Below are positions 25,300-36,428 of a DNA stretch of 64,000 nt, piece after piece. The stretch is from Podocnemis expansa (Eukaryota > Chordata > Testudines > Podocnemididae): assembly GCA_007922195.1 (NCBI GenBank), contig ML682013.1, positions 22,876,217 to 22,940,216 of the forward strand, read 5' to 3'. Position 1 is the stretch's first letter; every line of letters begins with the position of its first letter. The notes below the pieces were generated by a model. That model was not told where the DNA came from. It made no database searches and saw only the letters and a list, made by a program, of their open reading frames with translations. The position numbers were made by a program, and so were the translations under genes.

Positions 25300-27191
25300 A
25301 ATGGTACTGGTGTATTACTTAATGAAAATGATGGAATTAGCAGTATAAATGCGAAAGAAGGCAGAAAGAGTCAATACATAGTTCTGTTCAGTATTTGTGC
25401 AAAAACAGATGACATAGTCTTAGTAAAATTATTTTTTTTCCATTCCACTACTATCTCTGGCAGATGTTAAACTTAACCTACTAATGTCAGACATTTTTAA
25501 CTCAATTGATCCAGATAACTTGCATCCAGGGATATTAAAAGAATAGGCTGAAGAACTTCCTGTATAGTTATAGTTGATTTTCAATAAGTTTCGGTGCACT
25601 GGGAAAGTTCCAGAAGATTGGAAGAAAGCTAATGTTGTGCCAGAGAGACAATCCAAATAAGTGTAGGATTGTCAGGATGACATAAATCCTGAACATGATA
25701 ATAGATGGACTTATATGGGAACTGATTAATAAAGAACTAATGTAGAGTAATGTAATTAATGCAAATCAGCATGGCTTAATGGAAAATAAATCCTGTAGAA
25801 CTAACTTCATATTTCTTTTTGATGAAATTATAAGTTTAGAAGATAAAGGTAATACTGTAGACATAATACTATTAGACTTAGGTGAGGCATTTGACTCAGT
25901 ACTATGCAAAATTTTGATTAAAAAAACTAGAATAATATAAAATTGTAAAGGCACACATTAAAAGGATTAAAAACTGGCCAACTGATAAGTCGCATGATAA
26001 AGCAGTAAATGGGGAATCCACATTAAACTAGTCGATGTCTAGTCAGGACCCACAGGTAGAGATTCTTGCCCCTCTACTATTTAACTTTTTTTATCAGTGA
26101 CCTAGTAGAAAATATAAAAGCATCACCAATCAAGTTTGCAGGTGACACAAAACTTGAGGGAATGGTAAATAATGAAAAGGATACTGGTCAAAAGCAAATA
26201 ACATACATTTTAATGTAGATAAATATAAATGTGTACATCTAACAACAAAGAGGCCATACTTACAGGATGGGGGACTCTACCCTGAGAAGCAGTGACTGAA
26301 AGAGATTTAGAAATCATGATGGATAATCAGCTGAACATGAGCCCTCAGTGTGGCATGGCGGTCAAAACAACTAATAAAATCCTTGGGTATGTCCACACAT
26401 TTCTTTTATTTCTAAATAACACTGGTTATTTCGAAATAAAAAAAAGATTAGGTCCACACGATGTTTTCTTATTTTGAAATGACGGGCTCTGTCATTTCAA
26501 AATAAGAACTGTCATTTTGAAACAGCTTAAACCCCATTCATTTCAAAATGGCTGTTATTTCGAAATGGTTGTTTCGAAATAAGGCCATTTGGACATGTTG
26601 TTTCAAAACAACACCATTGTTTCAAAACAATTGTTTTGAAACAACATGTCCAAACGGCTTTATTTCGAAATAACCATTTCGAAATAACAGCTGTTTCAAA
26701 ATCAGCCTTTCCCTTAATTTGAATTAACATTTTCTTAATTTGAATTAACTGATTTCAAAATCAGGACTTTATTTCGAAATACCTCATTTCAAAATAATGA
26801 TGTATGTGCAGACATAGCTCTTGAATGAATAAACAAGAGAATGTCTAGTATAAGTGAAGGTTCTACTTTACCTCTGTATTTGACACTGGTGGGACCACTA
26901 CAGTAATATTGTGTCCAGTTCTCATGCCCATAGGCCAAGGGAGATGGTAATAAATTGGAGAGGGTTCAGAGGAGAGTCAACAGAAAGATTAAAGTATTTG
27001 AAAACATGCCTTTTAGTTATAGACTCAAAGAGCTCAATGTATTTAGTGAAGATTAAAGGGTGACTTGATAGCAATATAAAAGGACATAAAGAAGGACAAA
27101 ATATTTAATAATTGGTTCTTCAATCTAACAGAGAAAGTTATAACACTATCCATGGGCTGGAATTTGAAGTTAGATAAATTCAGAAAGGAAG
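25300..27191 (+). pseudogene. CR1 LINE fragment (reverse transcriptase to 3' part), split by a MITE
   Basis: The plus strand follows the CR1 ORF2 order: a region reading like SIDPDNLHPGILKE near 25502-25542, a VPEDWKKANVV-like stretch near 25605-25637, a TVDIILLDLGEAFDSV-like stretch near 25855-25900 and FAGDTKLEG near 26137-26160. The conserved FADD box reads FAGD, so the catalytic aspartate pair is damaged. After the MITE at 26386-26820 the copy resumes with the GGTVPLYFDTGGTTTVIL-like segment and ends about 27191. Many stops and frameshifts mark it as an old relic. Confidence 0.75.
26386..26820. mobile_element. Harbinger-type MITE, TTATTTCGAAATAA-word family, TSD TTG, inside CR1
   Basis: The ends are GGTATGTCCACACAT and GTGCAGACATAGCTC, flanked by TTG on both sides (26383-26385, 26821-26823). 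CR1 coding sequence continues across the insertion, so the empty site can be inferred. The interior holds about a dozen TTTCGAAA-centred words. Confidence 0.8.
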
Positions 27192-27502
27192 GGTGTGTTT
27201 ACACTGGAGGCTCTATTAAGTCTGCTTAACAAGGTTGACTTTAAGTCTAGTTAAAATGAACCTTGTTAAGTTGACTCAGAGAGTCCACATTGAAAACTCC
27301 TGTTGACTGCGTGTGTCCACACTGGCAGGTTCTCGGTTGACAGAGGAGTTGTGCATTACAGGTAGCTGTACCTCGTGGCCACGAACTCTGGGAGGGGGCC
27401 TGGAGGTCAATTAGGTCGACTTAAGGGTTTTCCCCATCTACATTGGTTTAAGTTGATTTAATAAGAGCCTTTAAAATCAACTTTATGAAGTCTACTTTAA
27501 GA
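27192..27502. mobile_element. Decayed MITE of the TTAAGTCGACTTAA-word family
   Basis: It begins GGGTGTGTTTACACTGG and contains TTAAGTCTAG, GGTCGACTTAAG, AAGTTGATTTAA and AAGTCTACTTTAA words. The right end is unclear and abuts the inverted repeat at 27503. A GC-richer middle near 27300-27415 lacks words. Confidence 0.5.
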
Positions 27503-27655
27503 CTATATCTCTATTCAAACCTGAGTTGATGGTATCAAATTTGCATATAAATTCTAGCAATATTTCTATAAAAATATTAACAATAACAATTTCAATGTAG
27601 ACTTCATATGCAAATTTGATATGATCAGCTCAGGCTTGACTAGAGATATGAGTAT
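27503..27655. repeat. Near-perfect long inverted repeat, possible small DNA transposon
   Basis: The left arm (ATATCTCTATTCAAACCTGA and onward) and the right arm (reverse complement CATATCTCTAGTCAAGCCTG and onward) pair over roughly 50 bases with few mismatches, around a spacer of about 45 bases that is very AT-rich. Flanking bases could be TA. The family is not recognised. Confidence 0.55.
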
Positions 27656-28766
27656 TCATTTTTTCTATTTAAATGAAATCCAATAATCTTGTAAGGTGAT
27701 CTGTGGTACCACAAATTAAAACCAAATCAGCAAATGCACAGTAGGAACTTTATTGCAGTGTATGGCATAGCCAGTACGGTCACTCTTCCCTAAGAGATGT
27801 TTTGCTATTAGCAGGCTCAGTGCTTCTTGGAGTGAAGGAACGATTCAAGGACTTTAACAGGAGCCTGAGAGAGATAAGTGCCCAATTTCTATTAATGCTC
27901 AGTAGGTGCTGGGTACTGGCTTCATTAGATTCTTTTGAAAATCCCATCCAGGGAGAGCAAAGAATTCAGAGAGATGAATCTGTCATGCTGAGAGGCAAGG
28001 AGGCAAAAAGGAAGGGTTCTTGTCACCTTGCACCCCTTACCTCCTGCCACATCTGTTCATGCCTTGGCACACTTTAGCCTTAGATGTTCAATGAAATTTG
28101 GTCAGATTACAGCAAAGGTTATCTATAGGATACAAAATAGATTTGGTTCATATATATTCATAATTTGTTTAATATGTTTAATAATGAAGGTTTTGTGCAA
28201 CTGTTCATGATTCTTTATGAAGATTATGCTCTCATACTTAACAGTACAACATCTTCCATTTTTTGGAAAGGTAAGAGTGATCTCTCAGTGTTTACTGGCC
28301 ACATGTGGTTCCTTTTATTGGAGATTTCTGAAAGAAGAGCATTAAAATAACTTATTCACAGGGTAATGAGATATTCTGGATAAACTAATGTTATACATTA
28401 AATTTAAATATACGTTCTCAGAGAAAATATTTTGGAAAATAAGAAAAATATAAAGATCACACAAAAAATCAGAAAAGCAACAAAATTCAATGTCATGAAA
28501 ACAGACACAAATAGCTGTAAAAGTAGCATTTCTCTTTGAGTGGCTACCATAAATGTATAGTCTAATCAATAAAGAACAAGCTTGGATTCAGTAAGTCCTT
28601 CTGAGTACTCTTCATAGCCACTCTTTGACACTTATTGGCCTTAAGCGTGCTGCAGTGAACTAGCTGGTGTTTAAAAGTACACAACGACTTTTTATGTGCT
28701 AGACTAAGAATTGTGCAACCAATATCTAAGTTATGAGAAAAAAATTAAGAAGTTGGGCTTACTCTC
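27656..28766. other. Unclassified DNA
   Basis: No named repeat or exon. The open frame at 27802-28077 has no recognisable domain. Confidence 0.4.
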
Positions 28767-28769
28767 AAT

Positions 28770-29799
28770 GGCTATGTCCACACAATGCTTTTAAATTGAA
28801 CCAACCACCGTTGTTTCGATTTAAAAATAGTCATGTCCAGATAATGTTTTCCTTATTTTGAAATAAGGAGATCCCTTATTTCAAAATAAGGAAAATCATT
28901 TCAATACAATAAAACCTAGTTGGTATTGAAATGAGGGTTGCCCTGACACCCTGGGAGGAAGTCCCACCCCCCTCAGCACCCTGGCCAAGGAGCTGATCGG
29001 CACCCTGGCCAGGGAGGGAGGAGGGGTGCAGGGAGGCCAAGGGGGGCTGGGGTCTAGGAGCCGGCTCCCACAGCTTCCTGGGGGTGCCAGCAGATAGAGG
29101 AGGGGGGTGCAGGTGCTGAGCCTGCTCGCCCTGCAGCTCTGGCCCCGTGGCTGCTCGGTGGCGGCAGGTTCCGGAGCCTGCTTGCTCCTGCAGTCCGGGC
29201 TCTGTGGCTACTGGTGGGGCATTGGGTGCCGGAGCCCGCTTGCCCAGCCAGGTGAGCAGCCTCAGCACCCGCCGACCCCCAGCAGCTGCGGAACCCGGGC
29301 TGGAGGGACGAACGGGCTTCGGCACCTGCCACCCCAGATGAGCCACAGGATAAGGGCTGTAGGGTGAGCGTGCTCCGGCACCCACTACCCACCAGCAGCC
29401 AGCACTGCCGGCAAGCCTGGGGATCTGGCTCTGGGACCCCTTGCTGGGAGGCAGCGGGGGTGCCCCAGGGGTCCCTCCCCCACTGTCCCACCAGCAGCAG
29501 GGGAGGCAGGACAGAGGGTTCCCTGTCCTGGGGTCTCTTTTCCCGTGCCAAGCTCTCCAGATGAGAGCCAGGCAGAGGATTGGGTGGCAACATGGCCCTG
29601 GCAGGGGGCCATGTTGTCACACCTCCCATGATGGCCCTCTCCTGAATCAAAATAGCAAGTCTTGTGTCAGGACTTGCTATTTCGATTTGGTGGTTTTCCT
29701 TAATCCAATTTAAGTTAAATCAAGTTAAGGATTTTATTTCAAATTAGCTTATTTCGAATTAGCTTATTTCGAAATAAGCATCTACGTGTGAACATAGCC
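28770..29799. mobile_element. Large Harbinger-type non-autonomous element with GC-rich core
   Basis: The left end is GGCTATGTCCACACAA and the right end GTGTGAACATAGCC, with AAT and AAC as flanking triplets. The first and last 150 bases carry TTATTTCGAAATAA-type words. The 28930-29640 core is about 700 bases of GC-rich sequence with long overlapping frames on both strands, which I read as composition artefacts. Near 29585-29640 the core has GGTGGCAACATGGCCC and ACACCTCCCATGATGGCCC, shared with the elements at 51057 and 53618. Confidence 0.65.
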
Positions 29800-29802
29800 A
29801 AC

Positions 29803-30434
29803 GGAAAGAAGGCAAAACTTAAGATAACCAAGTAGAAACTTTCTAAAACATAAAAGGACTTGACAAAATTGATCAGGTGTATTTTTCACACTGTTAAGGA
29901 TTTCAAGGACGGGGACACAAAATATGCAGAGTCATGCTCAGATGTAGTAAGTACATTTGACCTGACATGAGGTATAGACCTATTAGACTGCAAACAGAGC
30001 TCTCTCTGGAGCTCATCAGAAGAATGCTCTATTTCATGGACACTGTAAAGAAATGAAACAGCCACCGCACACTTGTTACCTGATAAGATTGTAGTCCTTC
30101 ACAGTACTTTCAATGTATTTCTTATTTCTTATCCAATGACTGATACTATTTTTAATCTATTGTCTTTGTGGGTTTTTATAGAATTCAATGCTGTAAAAGT
30201 TATTTTATAAGAGCATGTGCCTGTAATATAGAAAAATGTTGCAGTAGAAAGTTTGAACCTGAAACATGAGGCCTAGTATAAGAGGCAGGTAGGCAGCCTG
30301 AGCTGGAGAAGCAGTCAGGCTCTGCTGTTATAAAACAAGGATAACAGGCTGCAAAGTTGTGTACAAGTTCACAGAAACTGGCAAGAACAGAACTGGTACT
30401 GGAAAAAAAAAAAAACAAAACAAAACAAAAAAAA

Positions 30435-30436
<2 letters not shown>
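29803..30436. other. Unclassified DNA
   Basis: No gene recognised. It ends in an A-rich stretch (30401-30435) that leads into the microsatellite. Confidence 0.4.
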
Positions 30437-30482
<46 letters not shown>

Positions 30483-30492
30483 NNNNNNNNNN

Positions 30493-30539
<47 letters not shown>
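30437..30539. repeat. (AC)n microsatellite with 10-N gap
   Basis: An uninterrupted AC dinucleotide run lies on both sides of ten N bases at 30483-30492. The true repeat length is therefore unknown. All frames through it are artefacts. Confidence 0.97.
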
Positions 30540-30541
<2 letters not shown>

Positions 30542-30725
30542 CTAAAAAAGTGTTAAGCATAGAATACTCAGCAAATACTTTCCAGAAAGCTAATACCAAA
30601 ACATCCCAACATCAGGAGAAGTAAAAGTTCACTCCTCAAACATAACTAAATGTTAGAGATAAAATGATAGATAGAGATGTTTTGATTCAACCATACCTTG
30701 CAAGGTAAAGGGTGGTCTCAAATCA
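30540..30725. other. Unclassified DNA
   Basis: Short spacer between the microsatellite and the LTR-like repeat. Confidence 0.4.
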
Positions 30726-31035
30726 TGTCAGAGGGTGGCAACTACACCCGTTAGAAAGTCAACACACAGCTTGTTTGTATCGGTGTATAAAGGAGAATCT
30801 CAGAGGAAGCATCTTTGTCTGGCTGATTGAAGAACAGAAAATCCCGCCACATTCTGAGCCAGATCATTTTCACAGATTTAGATGTTTTAAGTATACTTGT
30901 AGCATGTATAGGGCACTTTTCACCATGCATCTTTGGCAATAAACCTGGCCTGGTGCCTTCATTACTGAAACAGATCTCTGGTCGTATTTGGTAATCCAAT
31001 CATGGTTTGCTGTAACTGCTATATGGGAATAAATG
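30726..31035 (+). mobile_element. LTR-like interspersed repeat (plus copy)
   Basis: It starts TGTCAGAGGGTGGCAAC, has TGTATAAAGG at 30784-30793 and AATAAA at 30938-30943, about 150 bases apart, as in a compact LTR with promoter and polyadenylation signal. It matches the reversed copy at 2440-2975. The 3' border and target duplication are not clear. Confidence 0.5.
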
Positions 31036-31254
31036 AGACAACACACATGCAGCCAGCAAGTGATAATAAACGTAACAATCAATCTTGCCCAGTTTTTTGG
31101 GACCTACAGTGTTGTGCATTGAAATCAGATGTCCTCGTTTTTTTGCATGGTACCATTAATGAACAAAAATTATAGAGCTTACATGCAAAAACCCATCTGT
31201 ACCTTATTTGCATTCGGTTTCTGTGTCCAATGACTGTATGTAAAACACTGTATG
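31036..31254. other. Unclassified DNA upstream of the PLE
   Basis: Nothing recognised. Confidence 0.35.
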
Positions 31255-31379
31255 TATGTTCAAGCTAAAGAAAGCTTACGCGCGAAGAAATCTGTTAGTG
31301 CAGGTGCCACAGGACTCTTGCTGCTTTTGCTATGCACAGACTAACACAGCCACCCCTCTGGAAATTTCTACTATGGAAG

Positions 31380-34034
31380 GCACTGAATTTAGTCATATGA
31401 AATGGAAATCTACAAACCTCATGAAGAAACTTACACAGATACAGACAGACATCATCTTCCTCTCTAAATGCAAACAAATGGACATCATGCCAAATGCACT
31501 AAAAGTTAAAAATCCATTACGATCAACATAGTACATGGACTATGGTGACAGATTTTTTTGAGAGTGGGTGGCACAAACTACGAAACCATCTGATCAGCAT
31601 CCTGTACAGCAAACAGGAGAAGATCCAAAAAGACCTCTCAACATTGGAGACCCTCATGGAAAGCCAAACTTCCACACAAACTTCTACATGGTTGATCTTT
31701 ACCAAAACCAGGAAGGCCACACACTTTGCTTCTCTACAGAGGAAAAAGGACATTAAACTATCTAAGTTCCTACACACCACAAGGGACCACACCTGTGATA
31801 CCCTGGACTCACCCAACAATATTGTAAATCTATCCAGCTATACACTCAACCCAGCAGAATATTCTGTTTTGTCTTGGGGCCTCTGTTTCTGAGCACATTC
31901 CCAAGCACATGATACAGTTCTGCAGTGACCTGGAAGCCTACTTTCACTGTCTCCAACCCAAGGAATATTTCCACCACACCACTAAACAACACACTAACCC
32001 ACGGACACCTTCTTTCCAATGCAAAAAGAAAAAGAATTCTGCGTGAACTCCTTTTGCTGACCAAAGCAACAGGCTGGATTTTTACATAGAGTGCTTCCAC
32101 CAACACGCACAAGCTGAGACTATCGACAAGCAGCACCGCTTACCCCATAACGTCAGCTGTGCAGAACATGCCATCCACAGCCTCAAAAACAACTCCGACA
32201 TTATAATCGAAGAAGCTGACAAAGGAGGTCCTGTGGTCACCATGGATAGGTCAGATTATGAATGGGAAGTGGCCAGACAACTCTCTAACAGCACATTCTA
32301 CAAGTCATTACCCTCTGATCACACTGAGGAATACCAAAAGAAACTACAACATCTGCTTAAGAAACTCCCTAAGGAAGCACAGGAACACGTCTACATGGAC
32401 ACACCCCAGGATCCCTGACCAGGGATATTTTATCTACTATCCAAGATCCATAAACTCAGGAGTCCTGGACGTCCCATCATCTTGGGCACGGCACTCTCAC
32501 AGCAGGATTGTCTGGCTGTGTTGACTCTCTCCTCAGGCCCTATGCCACCAGCTCTCCCAGTTATCTCCTGTTATAACCGATTTCCTGAAAAAAAGCTACA
32601 ATCCATCAGTAGTTTCCAAGACAACACCATTCTAGCCACTATGTATGTAGAAGCCCCCTCTACACCAACATTCCTCACAAAGATGGACCACAAGGCATTA
32701 AAAACAGTTTCCCAGATGATAACACGGCATACCTGGTAACTGAACTTTCTGACTTTGTCCTGACACACAATTACTTCAGATTTGAGGATGATCTATACCT
32801 CCAAGTTAGTGGCACAGCTTTGGGCACCTGCATGGCCCTACAGTACGCCAACATCTTTATGGCTGACTTAGAACATTGCTTCCTTGCCTCTCGTCCACTA
32901 TTGCCTTTCCTTTACCTTCACTACACTGATGAAGTTTCCGTCATGTAGACCAATGGGAAAGAGTAGCTGGAAGAATTCCACTGAGATTTCAACAATTGCC
33001 ACCCCACCATCAACCTCAGCCTGGACCAGTCCACACAAGAAATCCACTTCTTGGATACTACCGTACGTATAAGAGATGGACGCATTAACACTACCCTATA
33101 CCGCAAACTGACTGACCACAATGCATACCTACATGCCTCCAGCTTCCACCCGGGACACATTACACGATCCATCCTCTATGGCCAAGCTTTAAGGTACAAC
33201 TGGATCTGCTCCAATCCCTCAAACAGAGACAAAAACCTACAAGATCTCTACTAGGCATTCCTGAAACTACAGTACCCAGCTGGTGAAGTGAAAAAACAAA
33301 TTAACAGAGCCAGACGTGTACCCAGGAGCTGCTTACTAGAGGACCGACCTTAGAGAGAAAACAACAGAATGCCTCTGGTCATCACCTACAATCCCCAACT
33401 TAAATCTCTCTAACACATCATCAAAGATCTACAACCTGTCCTTGAACATCATCCCATGCTCTCTCAAGCCCTGGGAGGCAGGCCTATCCTGCCTTACAGA
33501 TAGCCTCCCAAGCTGAAGCAAATACTCACCAGCAATCAAACGCCATACAACAGGAACACCAGTGCAGGAACCTATCCTTGCAACAAACCCCATTGCCAAC
33601 TCTGCTCACACATTGACTCCAAGGATACCATCATGGGCCCCAACCACATCAGCCACACCATCAGGGGCTCATTCACCTGCACATCCACTAATGTGGTATA
33701 TGATAGCATATACCAGCAGTGCCTGTCTGCCATGTATATTGGACAAACCAGACTGTCCTTATATAAAAGGATAAACAGACACAAAATGGATATAAAAAAT
33801 GGCAACATTCATAAACCAATAGGAAAACCCCTCAACCTCCATGGACACTCAGTGGCAGACTTGAAAGTTGCCATACTTCAAAAAAGAAATTTCAAAAACA
33901 GACTTCAGCATGAAACTGCAGAGTTGGAGCTTATCTGCAAGTTTGACACCATCAGGCTGAGTCTGAACAGAGACTTAGAATGGTTAGCACATCACAAAAA
34001 GCGATTCATCTGTTCAGACATTCTCTCTCTTTGA
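31380..34034 (+). pseudogene. PLE polyprotein remnant: reverse transcriptase plus GIY-YIG endonuclease
   Basis: Penelope-like proteins combine a telomerase-related reverse transcriptase with a C-terminal GIY-YIG nuclease. Here the N-terminal region reads through several frames (31542-31892, 32233-32418). YLLSKIHKLRSPGRPI is visible at 32431-32481, and SGTALGTCMALQYANIFM near 32810-32863. The catalytic box near 32910 reads YTDE instead of YxDD and is followed by a stop at about 32946, so the enzyme is dead. The C-terminal frame 33633-34034 carries VVYDSIYQQC, MYIGQTRLSLYKRINRH and a downstream acidic helix, the GIY-YIG core, in a stop-free stretch. At least several frameshifts and stops separate the parts. 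There is no intron. Confidence 0.8.
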
Positions 34035-34169
34035 TATACTGGTGTGAATGGGGCCCATATGCTCTCTGAACTGATTTTCCTAATACTTGTCCTCCTCCAT
34101 TCTGGCATGTGTATATATACCTCTCCACTGCAGTTTCCACTTCATGCATCTAACAAAGTGGGTTTAAGC

Positions 34170-34764
34170 TTCAAGAGACGCTTCAAAAGAAGTATTACCA
34201 GCAGATCAAGGGATGTGATCATTCCCCTCTATTCTGCACTGGTGAGGCCACATCTAGAATACTGTGTTCAGTTTTGGGCTCCCCACTACAAAAAGGACAG
34301 GGACATGCTAGAGAGAGTTCAGAGGAGGGCAACCAAAATGATTAAAGGGCTGGAGCACAAGCCCTATGAGGATAGACTGAAAGCATTAGGCTTGTTTAGT
34401 CTGCAGAAGAGAAGATTGAGGGGGGATTTGATAGCAGCCTTCAACTACTTGAAGGGATGCTCTAAGGAAGATGGAGCTTGACTGTTCTCGGTGGTAACAG
34501 AGGACAGAACAAGGAGCAATGGTCTCAAGTTGCAGTTAGGGAGGTCGAGGCTGGATATTAGAAAGAACTTTTTTACTAGGCGAGTGGTGAAGCATTGGAA
34601 TGAGCTGCCAAGGGAGGTGGTGGAGTCTCCATCTTTGGAGGTGTTTAAGGCCCAGCTGGACAAAACCATGACTGGGATGGTTTAGTGGGAGTGGTCCTGC
34701 CTCTGGCAGGGGGTTGGACTAGATGACCTATGAGGTCCCTTCCAACCCTAGGATTCTATGATTC
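34170..34764 (+). pseudogene. Young CR1 LINE 3' fragment inserted in the PLE tail
   Basis: Plus-strand frame 0 runs from [10 protein letters not shown] near 34170 through [39 protein letters not shown] and [20 protein letters not shown] to the end of ORF2 at 34685, with only one in-frame stop (TGA at 34479-34481, consistent with CpG loss from CGA). A short 3' UTR ends in GGATTCTATGATTCTA, the usual CR1 terminus. TAAGC occurs at both borders (34165-34169, 34765-34769) and may be a short target duplication. It is 5'-truncated, as is normal for CR1, and is the best-preserved LINE piece in the window. Confidence 0.85.
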
Positions 34765-34850
34765 TAAGCTCACGAAAACTTACACTCAAAGAAATATGTT
34801 CGTTTATAAGGTGCCACAGGATTCTTGCTGTTTTTGTATGTAGAAATGAT

Positions 34851-36423
34851 TGCACATACCTAAGTATACACATATAAAAATGTAGTCTTTGTTGGCTAAT
34901 TTACAACATTTATATGTTTGTCATATTTTATGTGCCAATATATATATTCTTTTTTACTGACCTATGTTCTGTTACTCTGTTTTATTTCCATCTTCATTTC
35001 TGAATGTTAGGTTCAGACATCGTTTCCTTTCTTCCTTCACACCCACAATATTGTGCAACAGATGGTTTAAAGATGAAATTAAAAAAAATTACTATATGCT
35101 TAGAATTATTGTAGTAATTTAGGAAATTATTTTCTTCATCTCTATGAAACCTGTAGGAAATGTATGCATTGTCTCTGGTTGTCAAATGCATCCACGTGCT
35201 TGGATCTTCAGAATGACCATCAGTCTCTAAAACATGCTTGGGAACAACTTTCAAGGAGACACAATAGAGACATTTTTTATATAAATGTATTTCAAAATGC
35301 ATTTCAAATAGGATGTAGAGCAACATCCAATCAAAATCTGTGAGAAACTGCATTACATGCCTAATGTAAGTGTGAGGAGATATGTTGCATCATCATAAAA
35401 TTCAACATTAGCCCTTTGGGTCTATAAAAGTCTGTTTCACAGAATGTCAGCTACAACTTAAAAAGTCTACAAGAATATATCCATAAAATATACAGCATTG
35501 TTGCTCAGGTACAAAACAAGTTAACCAGAAAGGCAACTAATCTCATTCATATGGAGTTGTAATGTAAAACAGTATTTGTTGATGTTTCCATATGGAAAAT
35601 ACAATAAAAATAGAGATATTGACATGGACAGTTTGCAGCCAACAACAACAAAAACACCAGAAAACACAAGCATATACAAAAAAAGAAAAAAAAAAGACAA
35701 TGAGGTTGAGAGAAAAGTTAAAAGAAACTAGAAAAATACATAGAAAAAAAATCAACCCACATCTTATGATTTGTAGTGGTTGACAGCACATTTCACTGTG
35801 GGCCATCCTATGGGGGCACAAACAAAATAGCAAGTCACATCACATGAAATGTTGTAGATATGCATAATTAGTATGGCATACGAGCCAGACTGGAAAAAAC
35901 AGGGTGGTCTGAAATTTTGGGTCTTCCTTACAGACAGAAAGATTTTACTTGAGGAAATAACCTTGGATACCTGAATGGAAATAAAGTAGATATTGTACAA
36001 TGCTGACACAGGGTTATTAGATTCATTATCATGAATTCATCTCACCATGTTATTACAAATTAACATGACTTACAATGGAATCATGGAGTTACTTTTTTTT
36101 TCCCTTTTATGCATCAGTTTTAAGAATTAGTAAGTGTATAAATAACAAATCAAAGCAAAAATTAAATTTTTCACTAGCCAATGTTCCATTCTTGGTCAAC
36201 ACGGAATATTAAAAAGAAAGAGCAAATGAACAGAATTTAATATGTTGCTTGAAATTAATTATGTTTCAGTGAGTGTAATTTAGACATAGGTCACTAATAT
36301 TGTTTTGGAGAATGCAAAAACACAGAGAACCAACAATAAGTACAAGAATACAAAAGAGGCCAATTCTTGATCCCATTGAAGTCAATGGGAATTTCACCAA
36401 TGACTTGACTAGGATAACTATTT
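34851..36423. other. Unclassified AT-rich DNA
   Basis: About 1.6 kb with no recognisable gene or repeat. The 119-codon minus frame at 34994-35353 has no domain signature that I know. Confidence 0.45.
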
Positions 36424-36428
36424 GGAAT

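Larger units (their letters stand above)
31255..34850 (+). mobile_element. Penelope-like element with a tail copy at both ends
   Basis: A tail-type sequence at about 31270-31368 (GTGCCACAGGACTC, then ACACAGCCACCCCTCTGGAAA) precedes the body, and a second tail follows it (AACAAAGTGGG near 34153, then after the CR1 insertion CACGAAAACTTACACTCAAA and GGTGCCACAGGATTC to about 34840). A partial direct-repeat arrangement with an upstream tail is a known trait of Penelope-like elements (pseudo-LTR). The body between them is degenerate but nearly continuous. This copy shows which element donates the many tail fragments seen elsewhere in the window. Confidence 0.75.

Noticed and set aside
28876..29713. 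Long overlapping open frames on both strands (up to 198 codons)
   Set aside because: They lie in the GC-rich core of a non-autonomous element, overlap in several frames and show no domain; stop codons are simply rare at this composition.
30200..30599. Cys-Val and Thr-His repeat proteins
   Set aside because: Translation of the (AC)n microsatellite and its N gap.
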